25,945 bases of DNA from JAZNUH01 sp045592225. Its GTDB lineage: Bacteria; Bacillota; Clostridia; UMGS1883; UMGS1540. The stretch spans positions 1 to 25,945 of the forward strand of contig JAZNUH010000052.1 of the NCBI GenBank assembly GCA_045592225.1. The letters are read 5' to 3'. Under the pieces are notes generated by a model. It made no database searches. It worked only from the letters and a program-made list of their open reading frames with translations, and was not told the DNA's origin. The stretch's first letter is position 1. Each line of letters starts with the position of its first letter. A program made the position numbers and the translations under genes. This document shows, in pieces, positions 1 to 6,771 of this stretch.

Positions 1-1287
1 CAAATCCTTATAGGACAAGGGTTTCGCATAAGCGGTTCAGATACAAACAAAACACATATTACAGACCGTCTTGCCGCTATGGGTGCTACCGTATACATAG
101 GTCAGTCTGCCCAAAACATACAAAACCCCGATTTAGTGGTATATTCGGCGGCAATTAAGCCGGATAACCCCGAATTTATGGCAGCAGAGCAAAAAAACAT
201 ACCCATGATTGACCGCGCAACCCTTTTGGGCGCGGTTATGAAGTCATATAAATTCCCTGTTGCAGTTGCGGGAACTCACGGCAAAACCACAACCACCTGT
301 ATGATGGCGCACATTTTTCTTGCGGCACAGCTTGACCCCACCGTTTCGGTTGGTGGTGAATTACCTGCAATCGGTGGTAATATACGAGTTGGACAGAGTG
401 ACTTTTTTGTTTGCGAAGCCTGTGAATATCACCAGAGCTTTTTGCGTTTTTTCCCATTTGTTAATATTATACTCAACATAGAGGCTGACCACCTTGACTA
501 TTTCAGGGATTTAGACCATATTATCGAAACCTTTAACGCACTGGCAAAGCTGACACCAAATGGCGGCGCTGTTGCGGTAAACTATGACGATGAAAATGTA
601 CGCAAAGCCATTTCGGGTGTTGATAAACAAATTATAACCTGTTCGGTGAAGGAAGATGCTGATTATACCGCAAAGAACATTATCTGCGATGATTTGGGCT
701 TTGCACAGTTTGACGTTTATGAAAAGGGTGCACTTTTAGGCAATATAAAGCTTGGAGTTGCAGGTATGCACAACGTATCAAACGCCCTTTGCGCCATTGC
801 CTCCGCACGTTTTCTGTCTGTTGACTTTACGGCTATACAAAAGGGTCTTGCAGACTTTTGCGGAGTAAACCGCAGATTTGAATTTAAGGGCGAGCGTGAC
901 CAAATACGTGTAATCGACGATTATGCACACCACCCCACCGAGATAAAGGCAACACTTTCAACCGCGTGTGCTGCTGCGAAGGGCACAGTATGGTGCGTTT
1001 TTCAGCCTCACACATACACACGTACACACACACTTTTTGACGATTTTGTATCCGCCCTCTCCTGCAATATAACACCTCTGATACTTGATATTTATGCTGC
1101 AAGAGAAAAGGATACGGGGCTTGTAAGCTCGTCACAGCTTGCAGAAGCTATTGACGGTGCAGTTTATATAGAAAGCTTTGAAGCCTGCGTAAAATATCTC
1201 CGCGAAAACGCCAAAGAAGGCGACCTCGTACTTACCATGGGCGCAGGTGATGTTTTCAAGGTTGGGGAGGCATTTTTAAATGAATGA
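1..1287 (+). CDS. murC: UDP-N-acetylmuramate--L-alanine ligase MurC (5' partial)
   Basis: MurC adds L-alanine to UDP-MurNAc with ATP in the cytoplasm, the first peptide step of peptidoglycan precursor synthesis. The reading frame is open from base 1, so the gene begins left of the window and about 25 N-terminal residues are missing; the first internal ATG (79) is not the start. Before it the frame encodes ILIGQGF and SGSD, part of the Mur N-terminal Rossmann domain. The ATP loop GTHGKTTTT lies near residue 92 of the visible part. It is followed by EACEYHQSFL, the EADHLDYF segment, DDYAHHPTEI of the C-terminal ligase domain and VFQPHTYTRT. These are MurC-typical rather than MurD/E/F. The stop is TGA and overlaps the next gene's ATG by 8 bp, so the two are translationally coupled. 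Family assignment is very secure. Confidence 0.96.
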   Translation, partial: QILIGQGFRISGSDTNKTHITDRLAAMGATVYIGQSAQNIQNPDLVVYSAAIKPDNPEFMAAEQKNIPMIDRATLLGAVMKSYKFPVAVAGTHGKTTTTCMMAHIFLAAQLDPTVSVGGELPAIGGNIRVGQSDFFVCEACEYHQSFLRFFPFVNIILNIEADHLDYFRDLDHIIETFNALAKLTPNGGAVAVNYDDENVRKAISGVDKQIITCSVKEDADYTAKNIICDDLGFAQFDVYEKGALLGNIKLGVAGMHNVSNALCAIASARFLSVDFTAIQKGLADFCGVNRRFEFKGERDQIRVIDDYAHHPTEIKATLSTACAAAKGTVWCVFQPHTYTRTHTLFDDFVSALSCNITPLILDIYAAREKDTGLVSSSQLAEAIDGAVYIESFEACVKYLRENAKEGDLVLTMGAGDVFKVGEAFLNE

Positions 1288-1795
1288 TACAAAATTCATA
1301 ATTGCGCAGGCAATCGGCATTATTGCCCTTTGCTGCGCAATGATCTCATTTCAGCAAAAAGAGCACAAAAAGATTATGCTTTTTCAGGTTATGGCATCAT
1401 CTCTTTTTGCTGTTCACTTTTTTATGCTTAAGGCTTACACGGGCTCAATTTTAAATGTGCTGTCCCTCTTTCGCAGCGGCATATTTTATTTTAAAGACAA
1501 AAAGTGGGCAAGCCATCCAATATGGACCTACATATTCTGCATTTTATTTGCCCTGTCAACTGCATTTACCTGGGAAGGTGCTATAAGCCTTCTCCCGCTT
1601 GCGGGGTGCATTTTCATGACAATCAGCTTTAACCTGAAATCCCCAAAGCTTGTGCGAATATTTTCTTCTCCGAGTTCTCTGTGCTGGATAATTTATAATT
1701 TTATTTCCGGCTCTTGGGCGGGGGTTATCACCGAGCTTTTCAATCTCGGCAGTATTGTGGTGGGTTATATTCGACTCGACCGAAAAAAATCTTAA
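1280..1795 (+). CDS. YgjV-family inner membrane protein
   Basis: This 171-residue, strongly hydrophobic protein resembles the YgjV (Imp-YgjV) family of small membrane proteins, whose function is not established. Visible hydrophobic segments lie near residues 7-22, 32-52, 82-98, 101-117 and 132-163, with short basic loops such as FKDKKW between them and a basic C-terminus, suggesting five to six transmembrane helices. It has no signal peptide and no catalytic motif. The ATG at 1280 lies within the 3' end of murC in another frame, so it is probably co-transcribed and translationally coupled with murC. That does not prove a cell wall role. The family call is from remembered sequence style and is moderately secure; a remote PnuC-like transporter relationship is an alternative. 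Confidence 0.7.
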   Translation: MNDTKFIIAQAIGIIALCCAMISFQQKEHKKIMLFQVMASSLFAVHFFMLKAYTGSILNVLSLFRSGIFYFKDKKWASHPIWTYIFCILFALSTAFTWEGAISLLPLAGCIFMTISFNLKSPKLVRIFSSPSSLCWIIYNFISGSWAGVITELFNLGSIVVGYIRLDRKKS

Positions 1796-1810
1796 TTTTT
1801 TTGACCTTTA

Positions 1811-1839
1811 ACACTCAAAAGGCTTTACTTTTTGGGTGT
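1811..1839. promoter_or_regulatory. Dyad overlapping the -35 of the hexuronate operon
   Basis: ACACTCAAAA at 1811-1820 is mirrored by TTTTGGGTGT at 1830-1839, with nine of ten positions complementary and the tenth able to form a G-U pair. The nine-base centre contains the proposed -35 box. No T-run follows the right arm, so it looks more like an operator than a terminator, although it could also form a stem in read-through transcripts from murC. The cognate regulator is unknown. Confidence 0.45.
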
Positions 1840-1852
1840 CTGGTGATATACT
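1824..1852 (+). promoter_or_regulatory. Promoter of the SDR-larA-PHP-uxaE operon
   Basis: TTTACT (1824-1829), a 17-base spacer and TATACT (1847-1852) form a plausible sigma-A promoter. It matches TTGACA at four of six positions and TATAAT at five of six. The start point would be near 1859, leaving a leader of about 25 bases that carries the GGAGGA ribosome binding site at 1872-1877. Confidence 0.55.
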
Positions 1853-1884
1853 AATCTCAAAATATTTTTTTGGAGGAATTTATT

Positions 1885-2736
1885 ATGAAACTGCCTTTTA
1901 ATATTGATCTTAAGGACAAAGTAGCCGTTGTTACAGGCGGCGGTGGCGTACTGTGCGCAATGTTCGCAGAAGCTCTTGCACTCTCGGGCGCAAAGGTTGC
2001 AATTTTGGACCTTCGTCTTGAAGCGGCACAGGCTGCTGCAAAGAAAATCACCGAAGCAGGCGGCACAGCAATGGGCGTTGAAGCAAACGTTCTCGATTAC
2101 GAAAGCCTCAAGGCTGCAAAGGAAACAGTTAACAAGGCTTACGGCACATGCGATATTCTTTTAAACGGTGCAGGCGGCAATAACCCCAAGGGCACAACAA
2201 CAAAGGAATATCTCTACAAAGAAGACATCGGCAACCCCGACATTAAAACCTTCTTTGATTTAGACCCCAAGGGTGTTGAATTTGTATTCAACTTAAACTT
2301 CCTTGGAACACTTCTTCCCACACAGATTTTCTCACCCGACATGATTGACAAAAAGGGTGCTGTTATAATCAACATTTCATCCATGAACGCATTCTGCCCC
2401 CTGACAAAGATTCCTGCATACAGCGGCGCAAAGGCTGCTATCAGCAACTTTACACAGTGGCTCGCAGTACATATGTCCAAGGTTGGCATTCGCGTTAACG
2501 CAATCGCCCCCGGTTTCTTTGTAACAAACCAAAACCGCGGTCTGCTCTTTAACGAAGACGGAAGTCTTACAGAAAGATCCGAAAAAATTCTGTCCCAGAC
2601 TCCCATGTCCCGTTTCGGCGAAGCAGAAGAGCTTGTCGGTACTCTGCTCTGGCTGGTTGATGAAGGTGCGTCCAGCTTTGTAAACGGTATTGTTGTTCCC
2701 GTTGACGGCGGTTTCTCAGCATACTCAGGCGTATAA
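1885..2736 (+). CDS. SDR oxidoreductase, fructuronate reductase (D-mannonate oxidoreductase) type
   Basis: A 283-residue short-chain dehydrogenase, probably NAD(P)-dependent and cytoplasmic. Visible features are the TGGGGVLC dinucleotide loop (residues 17-24), NGAGG (94-98), N138, Ser165/166, the catalytic pair Tyr179 and Lys183 in YSGAK, and APG at 208-210. The segment with GNNPKGTT and the long insert after it match the SDR mannonate oxidoreductases of Firmicutes (YjmF/UxuB type), which interconvert D-fructuronate and D-mannonate. The UxaE gene in the same operon supports that role, but SDR substrate specificity cannot be read with certainty. The ATG at 1885 is chosen because GGAGGA lies eight bases before it; an in-frame upstream codon at 1870 would overlap that site. 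First gene of a four-gene operon. Confidence 0.85.
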   Translation: MKLPFNIDLKDKVAVVTGGGGVLCAMFAEALALSGAKVAILDLRLEAAQAAAKKITEAGGTAMGVEANVLDYESLKAAKETVNKAYGTCDILLNGAGGNNPKGTTTKEYLYKEDIGNPDIKTFFDLDPKGVEFVFNLNFLGTLLPTQIFSPDMIDKKGAVIINISSMNAFCPLTKIPAYSGAKAAISNFTQWLAVHMSKVGIRVNAIAPGFFVTNQNRGLLFNEDGSLTERSEKILSQTPMSRFGEAEELVGTLLWLVDEGASSFVNGIVVPVDGGFSAYSGV

Positions 2737-2760
2737 TTAACCGAAAGAGAGTGATTTACA

Positions 2761-4014
2761 ATGATATACAGAAGTGAAGCAGGACTGACAGATGCTGAAA
2801 TTCTGTCCGCCCTTAAAAAAATGCTCGAAGGAAGAAGCCTTAAAAAGGTTCTCCTCCTCCCTCCCGACTATACTCGTATGTACTCGGGCGCAGGCAAGCT
2901 TACTGCAATGTACTACAGCCTTTTAAAGGATACCTGCCAGGTTGATATTCTCCCTGCTCTGGGTACCCACGAGGCTATGACACGTGAAGAATGTACTGCT
3001 TTCTTTGGCGAAGAAGTTCCCTTTGAAAACATTCTGGTTCACAACTGGCGTACAGATGTTGTAAAGCTTGGCGAAGTTCCTGCGGAATTTGTTTCCGAGG
3101 TTTCAGAAGGCCTTGTAAACAACAAAATTGACGTTGAAGTAAACAAGCTTTTGCTTGACCCTTCATATGACCTTATTATTTCCATGGGTCAGGTTGTACC
3201 TCACGAAGTTGTTGGTATGGCTAACTACTCAAAGAACATATTTGTAGGCTGCGGCGGCAGCAGCATGATTAACAGCTCGCATATGCTGGGTGCATTCTAC
3301 GGTATGGAACGTATAATGGGCAAGGACTTCTCCCCCGTTCGCAGAGTTTTTGACTATGCGGAAGAGAATTTCATAAACACACTGCCCATCATATACAACC
3401 TCACAGTTACAACAAACAAGGGTGACGATGTTTATATTCACGGTCTGTTCATCGGCAGAGAACGTTCCCTGTTTGAAGAGGCTGTTAAGCTCAGCCAGGA
3501 AAAGAACCTCACATATGTGGACGAGCCCTTTACAAAGGCTGTTGTTTACCTCGACGAGAGAGAATTCAAAAGCACATGGCTTGGTAACAAAGCAGTTTAC
3601 CGCACACGTATGGCGATGGCTGACGGCGGCGAGCTTATAATTCTTGCTCCCGGTATAAGAAAATTCGGTGAGGACGAAGAAAATGACCGCCTTATCAGAA
3701 AATACGGCTATGCCGGCCGGGAAAACGTGCTTAAATATATTGCAGACGATGCAAATGCAGACCTGCAGGCAAATCTGTCTGTTGCGGCGCATCTTATTCA
3801 CGGCTCCTCCGACGGCAGATTTAACATAACCTATGCTACCGAAAAGGTAAGCGAAGAAGAAATCCGCCAGGTTAAATTTGACTATATGCCCTATGAAGAA
3901 GCTATAAAGCTTTATGACCCTGCAAAGCTTGTTGACGGGTATAACACACTTCCCAACGGCGAGCGTATATTCTATATCAGCAACCCTGCGCTGGGACTGT
4001 GGGCTCGTAAATAG
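2761..4014 (+). CDS. LarA-like nickel-pincer racemase/epimerase (DUF2088), substrate unknown
   Basis: A 417-residue homologue of lactate racemase LarA, whose family inverts the C2 configuration of 2-hydroxyacids with a nickel-pincer nucleotide cofactor. Key LarA residues can be aligned: DYTR at 36-39, GTH with His70, PHEVVG with His148, Lys158 (cofactor-attachment lysine) and His174 (nickel ligand). The spacings H148-K158 (10) and K158-H174 (16) equal H174-K184-H200 in Lactobacillus plantarum LarA. So it is probably an active enzyme, not a degenerate relative. It follows the SDR gene by 24 bases with a weak GAGTGAT site before the ATG. In a hexuronate operon the substrate is more likely a sugar acid than lactate; 2-epimerisation of mannonate/gluconate is a guess. 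No larB, larC or larE is in the window. Confidence 0.85.
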   Translation: MIYRSEAGLTDAEILSALKKMLEGRSLKKVLLLPPDYTRMYSGAGKLTAMYYSLLKDTCQVDILPALGTHEAMTREECTAFFGEEVPFENILVHNWRTDVVKLGEVPAEFVSEVSEGLVNNKIDVEVNKLLLDPSYDLIISMGQVVPHEVVGMANYSKNIFVGCGGSSMINSSHMLGAFYGMERIMGKDFSPVRRVFDYAEENFINTLPIIYNLTVTTNKGDDVYIHGLFIGRERSLFEEAVKLSQEKNLTYVDEPFTKAVVYLDEREFKSTWLGNKAVYRTRMAMADGGELIILAPGIRKFGEDEENDRLIRKYGYAGRENVLKYIADDANADLQANLSVAAHLIHGSSDGRFNITYATEKVSEEEIRQVKFDYMPYEEAIKLYDPAKLVDGYNTLPNGERIFYISNPALGLWARK

Positions 4015-4026
4015 GAGATGAATTTC

Positions 4027-4857
4027 TTGGAAAAATATATTGACTTACACACACATTCGGTATTTTCCGACGGTGCTATGACACCTACAGAGCTTGTAAA
4101 GCACGCGGCTGAAAATAACATTGCCGCAATTTCGCTTACCGACCATGACGGCATCGGCGGTGTTGCCGAGGCTATGGCGGCAGGTGAAAAGTACGGTGTT
4201 GAGGTTGTTCCCGGAATTGAGTTTTCCGCTCAGTCGGCTACCGAAACACACATTCTCGCCTACTACATTGACCTTGAAAACAAAAAGCTTTTAGAAGCGC
4301 TCAAGGGCATATTGGAGGTACGTCTTTTCCGCAACAAGGAAACGGCGCGCAAGCTTCAGGAGGCAGGCTTCCCCATCACTTATGAGGATGCACTCGAAAT
4401 TGCCCCCAACGGTATTGTAGGCAGAGCGCACTTTGCAAGAATTATGGCAACACGCGGCTACACAGCATCGGTAAAAGAAGCCTTTGACAAGTACCTTTCA
4501 AACGGACGTCCCTGCTACTGTTCACAGCAGCTTCTGACTCCCGTTGAATGTGTACGTCTTATAAAGGATATTGGCGGCAAGGCTTTCCTTGCTCACCTGC
4601 ACCTGACACGTCTTGATGACGATGCAATCAAAAAGTTTGTAACCGAGCTTCGCGACGCAGGACTTGACGGCATTGAGGGCTACTATTCCGAATACACACC
4701 CGAAATGCAAGACAAGTACCAGAAGCTTGCAAAGGATATGAACCTTAAAATTTCAGGCGGCACAGACTTCCACGGTGCTATGAAGCCTCATATATCCATA
4801 GGCACAGGTCTTGGAAATTTAAAAATACCATACAGTGTACTTGAAAATATTAAATAG
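4027..4857 (+). CDS. PHP-domain phosphoesterase
   Basis: A 276-residue PHP-family metal-dependent phosphoesterase, probably cytoplasmic. From the chosen start it opens with EKYIDLHTHSVFSDG (metal ligands His8 and His10), followed by LTDHDG, VPGIEFS, a helical insert, a histidine in LAHLHLTRLDD and GGTDFHG near the C-terminus. This is the layout of stand-alone PHP proteins such as YciV/RNase AM (nucleotide or RNA 5' phosphatase activities), but substrate varies within the family. The TTG at 4027 is preferred: AGGAG at 4013-4017 is nine bases upstream of it, whereas the ATG at 4018 directly abuts that site. The gene starts just after the LarA-like stop codon, indicating tight coupling. Its role beside UxaE could be removal of phosphate from a sugar-acid by-product; that is inference. 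Confidence 0.85.
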   Translation: MEKYIDLHTHSVFSDGAMTPTELVKHAAENNIAAISLTDHDGIGGVAEAMAAGEKYGVEVVPGIEFSAQSATETHILAYYIDLENKKLLEALKGILEVRLFRNKETARKLQEAGFPITYEDALEIAPNGIVGRAHFARIMATRGYTASVKEAFDKYLSNGRPCYCSQQLLTPVECVRLIKDIGGKAFLAHLHLTRLDDDAIKKFVTELRDAGLDGIEGYYSEYTPEMQDKYQKLAKDMNLKISGGTDFHGAMKPHISIGTGLGNLKIPYSVLENIK

Positions 4858-4871
4858 GAGGATTTGATAAA

Positions 4872-6299
4872 ATGAGTTTAAAAATTAATGCTGACATTTT
4901 TGAAAAATCGGTTAACGAAGTTGCAGGCGGTATCGTTTGCATGGCAAAGTTTGACGGAGAAACATATCTTGTTTCCACAGCAGACATTGAATTTTCCGGC
5001 GAAAAGGTTACAGAGGGCGACGTGACTTATACAAAAGCTCCCTTAAACCACGAAAATGCAAATGTACTGAGAAAGTACTTCCCCTTTACTGCTCCTGTAA
5101 GAGTATTGGGAAAAGAACGCAGCTTTGGTGTTGGTGACCGTCTTGGTATTGCTACTCCCGGTCACATTAAGGTTTTCAGCGACTATGATGCATATCCTGT
5201 TTTTGCACAACAGTCCATAAGAGAATTAAACCTTACAAACCGTACATATGAGGATGTTTTAGATGCTGCTTCCTACGCAGTATACCGTGACGGATTTAAA
5301 AAAGGCTTTGGCGCAGACGGTGACCATCTTAAAACCGAAAAGGATGTTGAGTATGCTCTCTCCCTCGGCTTTACAATGATTACTCTTGACTGCTCCGACC
5401 ACATTAAAAACAATGTAACAGACGAAAGCTGCAAGGACTACGTTATCCCCGCAGAATTTGCTGACAAGTATCTGGGCAAAAAGTTTGATATTGGCGAAGG
5501 TATTACTCTCGAGTTTGATGAAGCAGAGCTTAAGAAAATTCTTGTTATATACAAGGATGCAGTTGACTTTGCAGTAAGCATTTATGAAAAATTCTTTGCA
5601 ACAGGCAAGTACGATGCAGACTTTGAAATCTCCATCGACGAAACTGCAACACCCACAACTCCCCTTCAGCACTTCTTTGTTGCCAACGAGCTTATCGCAC
5701 GTGGCGTTAAGTGTGCAACAGTTGCTCCCCGTTTCTGCGGCGAGTTCCAGAAGGGTATTGACTATATTGGTGACCTTGTTCAGTTTGAATCCGAAATGAC
5801 AGTTCACAGTGTAATTGCAAGACATTTCGGCTACAAGCTCAGCATCCATTCGGGTTCTGACAAGTTCTCGGCTTTCCCCATTATCGGCGAAAAGACAAAG
5901 GGTGTGTTCCACGTTAAGACTGCCGGCACAAACTGGCTCGAAGCTATGCGTGTTGTTGCAATTGTTGACCCCACACTCTACAGAGCAGTTCACAAATACG
6001 CTCTTGAAGCATTTGCAGAAGCTTCAACATACTATCATGTTACAACAAATCTTAATAACATTGCAGATGTTGATACACTTACAGATGCACAGCTTCCCGA
6101 GCTGTTTAACCAGAACGATGCTCGTCAGCTTATTCATATCACATACGGTCTTATCTTAAATAAAAAGACTGCTGACGGCGCTTATGAGTTTAAGGATAAG
6201 CTCTATAAGCTGTGGGCAGACAACGAAAGCGTTTACACAGATGCTCTTTACAAGCATATTGGTAAGCATTGTGATCTGCTGAAAATTGCAAAAGCGTAA
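4872..6299 (+). CDS. uxaE: Tagaturonate epimerase UxaE
   Basis: This 475-residue protein matches the UxaE family known from Thermotoga maritima, which epimerises D-tagaturonate to D-fructuronate. That joins galacturonate breakdown to the glucuronate branch without UxaB/UxaA. Diagnostic segments by residue: NHENANVLRKYFP (59-71), RSFGVGDRLG (83-92), FAQQSIRE (111-118), GFGADGDHLK (145-154), then SIDETATPTTP, HSGSDKFSAFP, FHVKTAGTNWLEA and RQLIHITYG. The length agrees with the family and no key region is missing. AGGAGG lies about ten bases before the ATG. It is the last gene of the operon, 14 bases after the PHP gene, and is followed by a strong hairpin terminator. With the upstream SDR it would form tagaturonate to fructuronate to mannonate. 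The isomerase UxaC, UxuA and sugar-acid kinase are not in the window. Confidence 0.88.
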   Translation: MSLKINADIFEKSVNEVAGGIVCMAKFDGETYLVSTADIEFSGEKVTEGDVTYTKAPLNHENANVLRKYFPFTAPVRVLGKERSFGVGDRLGIATPGHIKVFSDYDAYPVFAQQSIRELNLTNRTYEDVLDAASYAVYRDGFKKGFGADGDHLKTEKDVEYALSLGFTMITLDCSDHIKNNVTDESCKDYVIPAEFADKYLGKKFDIGEGITLEFDEAELKKILVIYKDAVDFAVSIYEKFFATGKYDADFEISIDETATPTTPLQHFFVANELIARGVKCATVAPRFCGEFQKGIDYIGDLVQFESEMTVHSVIARHFGYKLSIHSGSDKFSAFPIIGEKTKGVFHVKTAGTNWLEAMRVVAIVDPTLYRAVHKYALEAFAEASTYYHVTTNLNNIADVDTLTDAQLPELFNQNDARQLIHITYGLILNKKTADGAYEFKDKLYKLWADNESVYTDALYKHIGKHCDLLKIAKA

Positions 6300-6306
6300 G
6301 GAATGT

Positions 6307-6373
6307 AAAAAAGTGTTTTTAACCCTTCAGCCCCCTGGCCCCCAATCTTGGGGGTAATAAGGTACACTTTTTT
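6307..6373 (+). terminator. Terminator of the uxaE operon, compound hairpin
   Basis: AAAAAAGTGT (6307-6316) pairs with ACACTTTTTT (6364-6373), closing an outer stem that ends in a T-run. Inside it CCTT pairs with AAGG and a GC-rich stem CCCCCA/TGGGGG (6339-6354) caps the structure. It begins eight bases after the uxaE stop. The C-rich core is unusually strong and may itself be a dispersed repeat. Confidence 0.75.
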
Positions 6374-6424
6374 GAAATAAGCAAAATTGCGCACTCTTTG
6401 CGCGCAATTTCCTATATTATAAAA

Positions 6425-6528
6425 AAAGTCCAGACCGCAAAAGGTATGAGATTTATATGATTTATTGTCTACAATAGTCTTTTTTACATCAAACATAATT
6501 GAAGGGAAACCGCAGGGTTTCCCTTTTT
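6425..6528 (+). repeat. ~104-bp direct repeat, copy A, ending in a hairpin-T terminator
   Basis: Starts with AAAGTCCAGACCGCAAAAGG and ends with a perfect 10-bp stem, AAGGGAAACC (6502-6511) and GGTTTCCCTT (6516-6525), loop GCAG, running into six Ts. It matches copy B at 6646-6749 at roughly 85-90 percent by eye. The outer 20 bases and the terminal stem are conserved, while the middle and the loop have drifted. The T-run is on the plus strand, so the hairpin would stop plus-strand transcripts. Confidence 0.8.
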
Positions 6529-6541
6529 TATACCTTTTGCT

Positions 6542-6612
6542 ATGCACAAACATAACCCTCGACGTACCTTTGTACGCCTTCGGGCTCCGCCTTTCAGGTT
6601 CTGTTTGTCCAT
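6542..6612. repeat. Palindromic REP-like element
   Basis: ATGCACAAACATAACC at 6542-6557 is the near-perfect reverse complement (14 of 16) of GGTTCTGTTTGTCCAT at 6597-6612. The interior contains further self-complementary stretches: CGTAC/GTACG around 6562-6575 and a GCC...GGC block around 6577-6593. It has no coding capacity and no T-run. It lies between the two copies of the 104-bp repeat and resembles dispersed palindromic repeats or a non-autonomous element. Copy number elsewhere cannot be seen. Confidence 0.65.
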
Positions 6613-6645
6613 TCTGAACATTTTTTCCTATTCCTTCTCACACTC

Positions 6646-6749
6646 AAAGTCCAGACCGCAAAAGGTAAGAGATTTATATTAATTTATCATTTATAATAAT
6701 CTTTTTCCATCAAATATAATCGAAGGGAAACCGTCAGGTTTCCCTTTTT
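6646..6749 (+). repeat. ~104-bp direct repeat, copy B, ending in a hairpin-T terminator
   Basis: Second copy of the 6425 element, opening with the same AAAGTCCAGACCGCAAAAGG. The terminal stem AAGGGAAACC/GGTTTCCCTT (6723-6732, 6737-6746) is identical to copy A but the loop is GTCA instead of GCAG, followed by TTTTT. It ends 22 bases before the stop of the ABC transporter gene on the other strand, so it may also shield that gene from plus-strand read-through. Confidence 0.8.
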
Positions 6750-6771
6750 GTTTCTGTTAACATTTTTTCTA

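Larger units (their letters stand above)
6300..6771. other. Gene-free region with repeats between uxaE and the ABC operon
   Basis: No credible protein gene is seen. From left to right it holds the uxaE terminator hairpin, a perfect 9-bp stem (AAATTGCGC at 6384-6392 with GCGCAATTT at 6402-6410), copy A of a ~104-bp repeat, a palindromic element, and copy B of the repeat. Open frames crossing it on the minus strand are translations of these repeats. No clear promoter is visible for either strand. Confidence 0.7.

Noticed and set aside
79..81. ATG at 79 as the murC start
   Set aside because: Conserved MurC sequence continues in frame upstream to the window edge.
5259..5993. 244-codon minus-strand open frame inside uxaE
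   Set aside because: Shadow of uxaE codon usage; the uxaE protein is well supported on the plus strand.
6248..6553. 101-residue minus-strand open frame
   Set aside because: It is a translation of repeat copy A and the uxaE terminator, runs into uxaE, and has no ribosome binding site.
6425..6749. CRISPR array
   Set aside because: Only two long, diverged copies spaced about 220 bases apart, with terminator hairpins and no cas genes.
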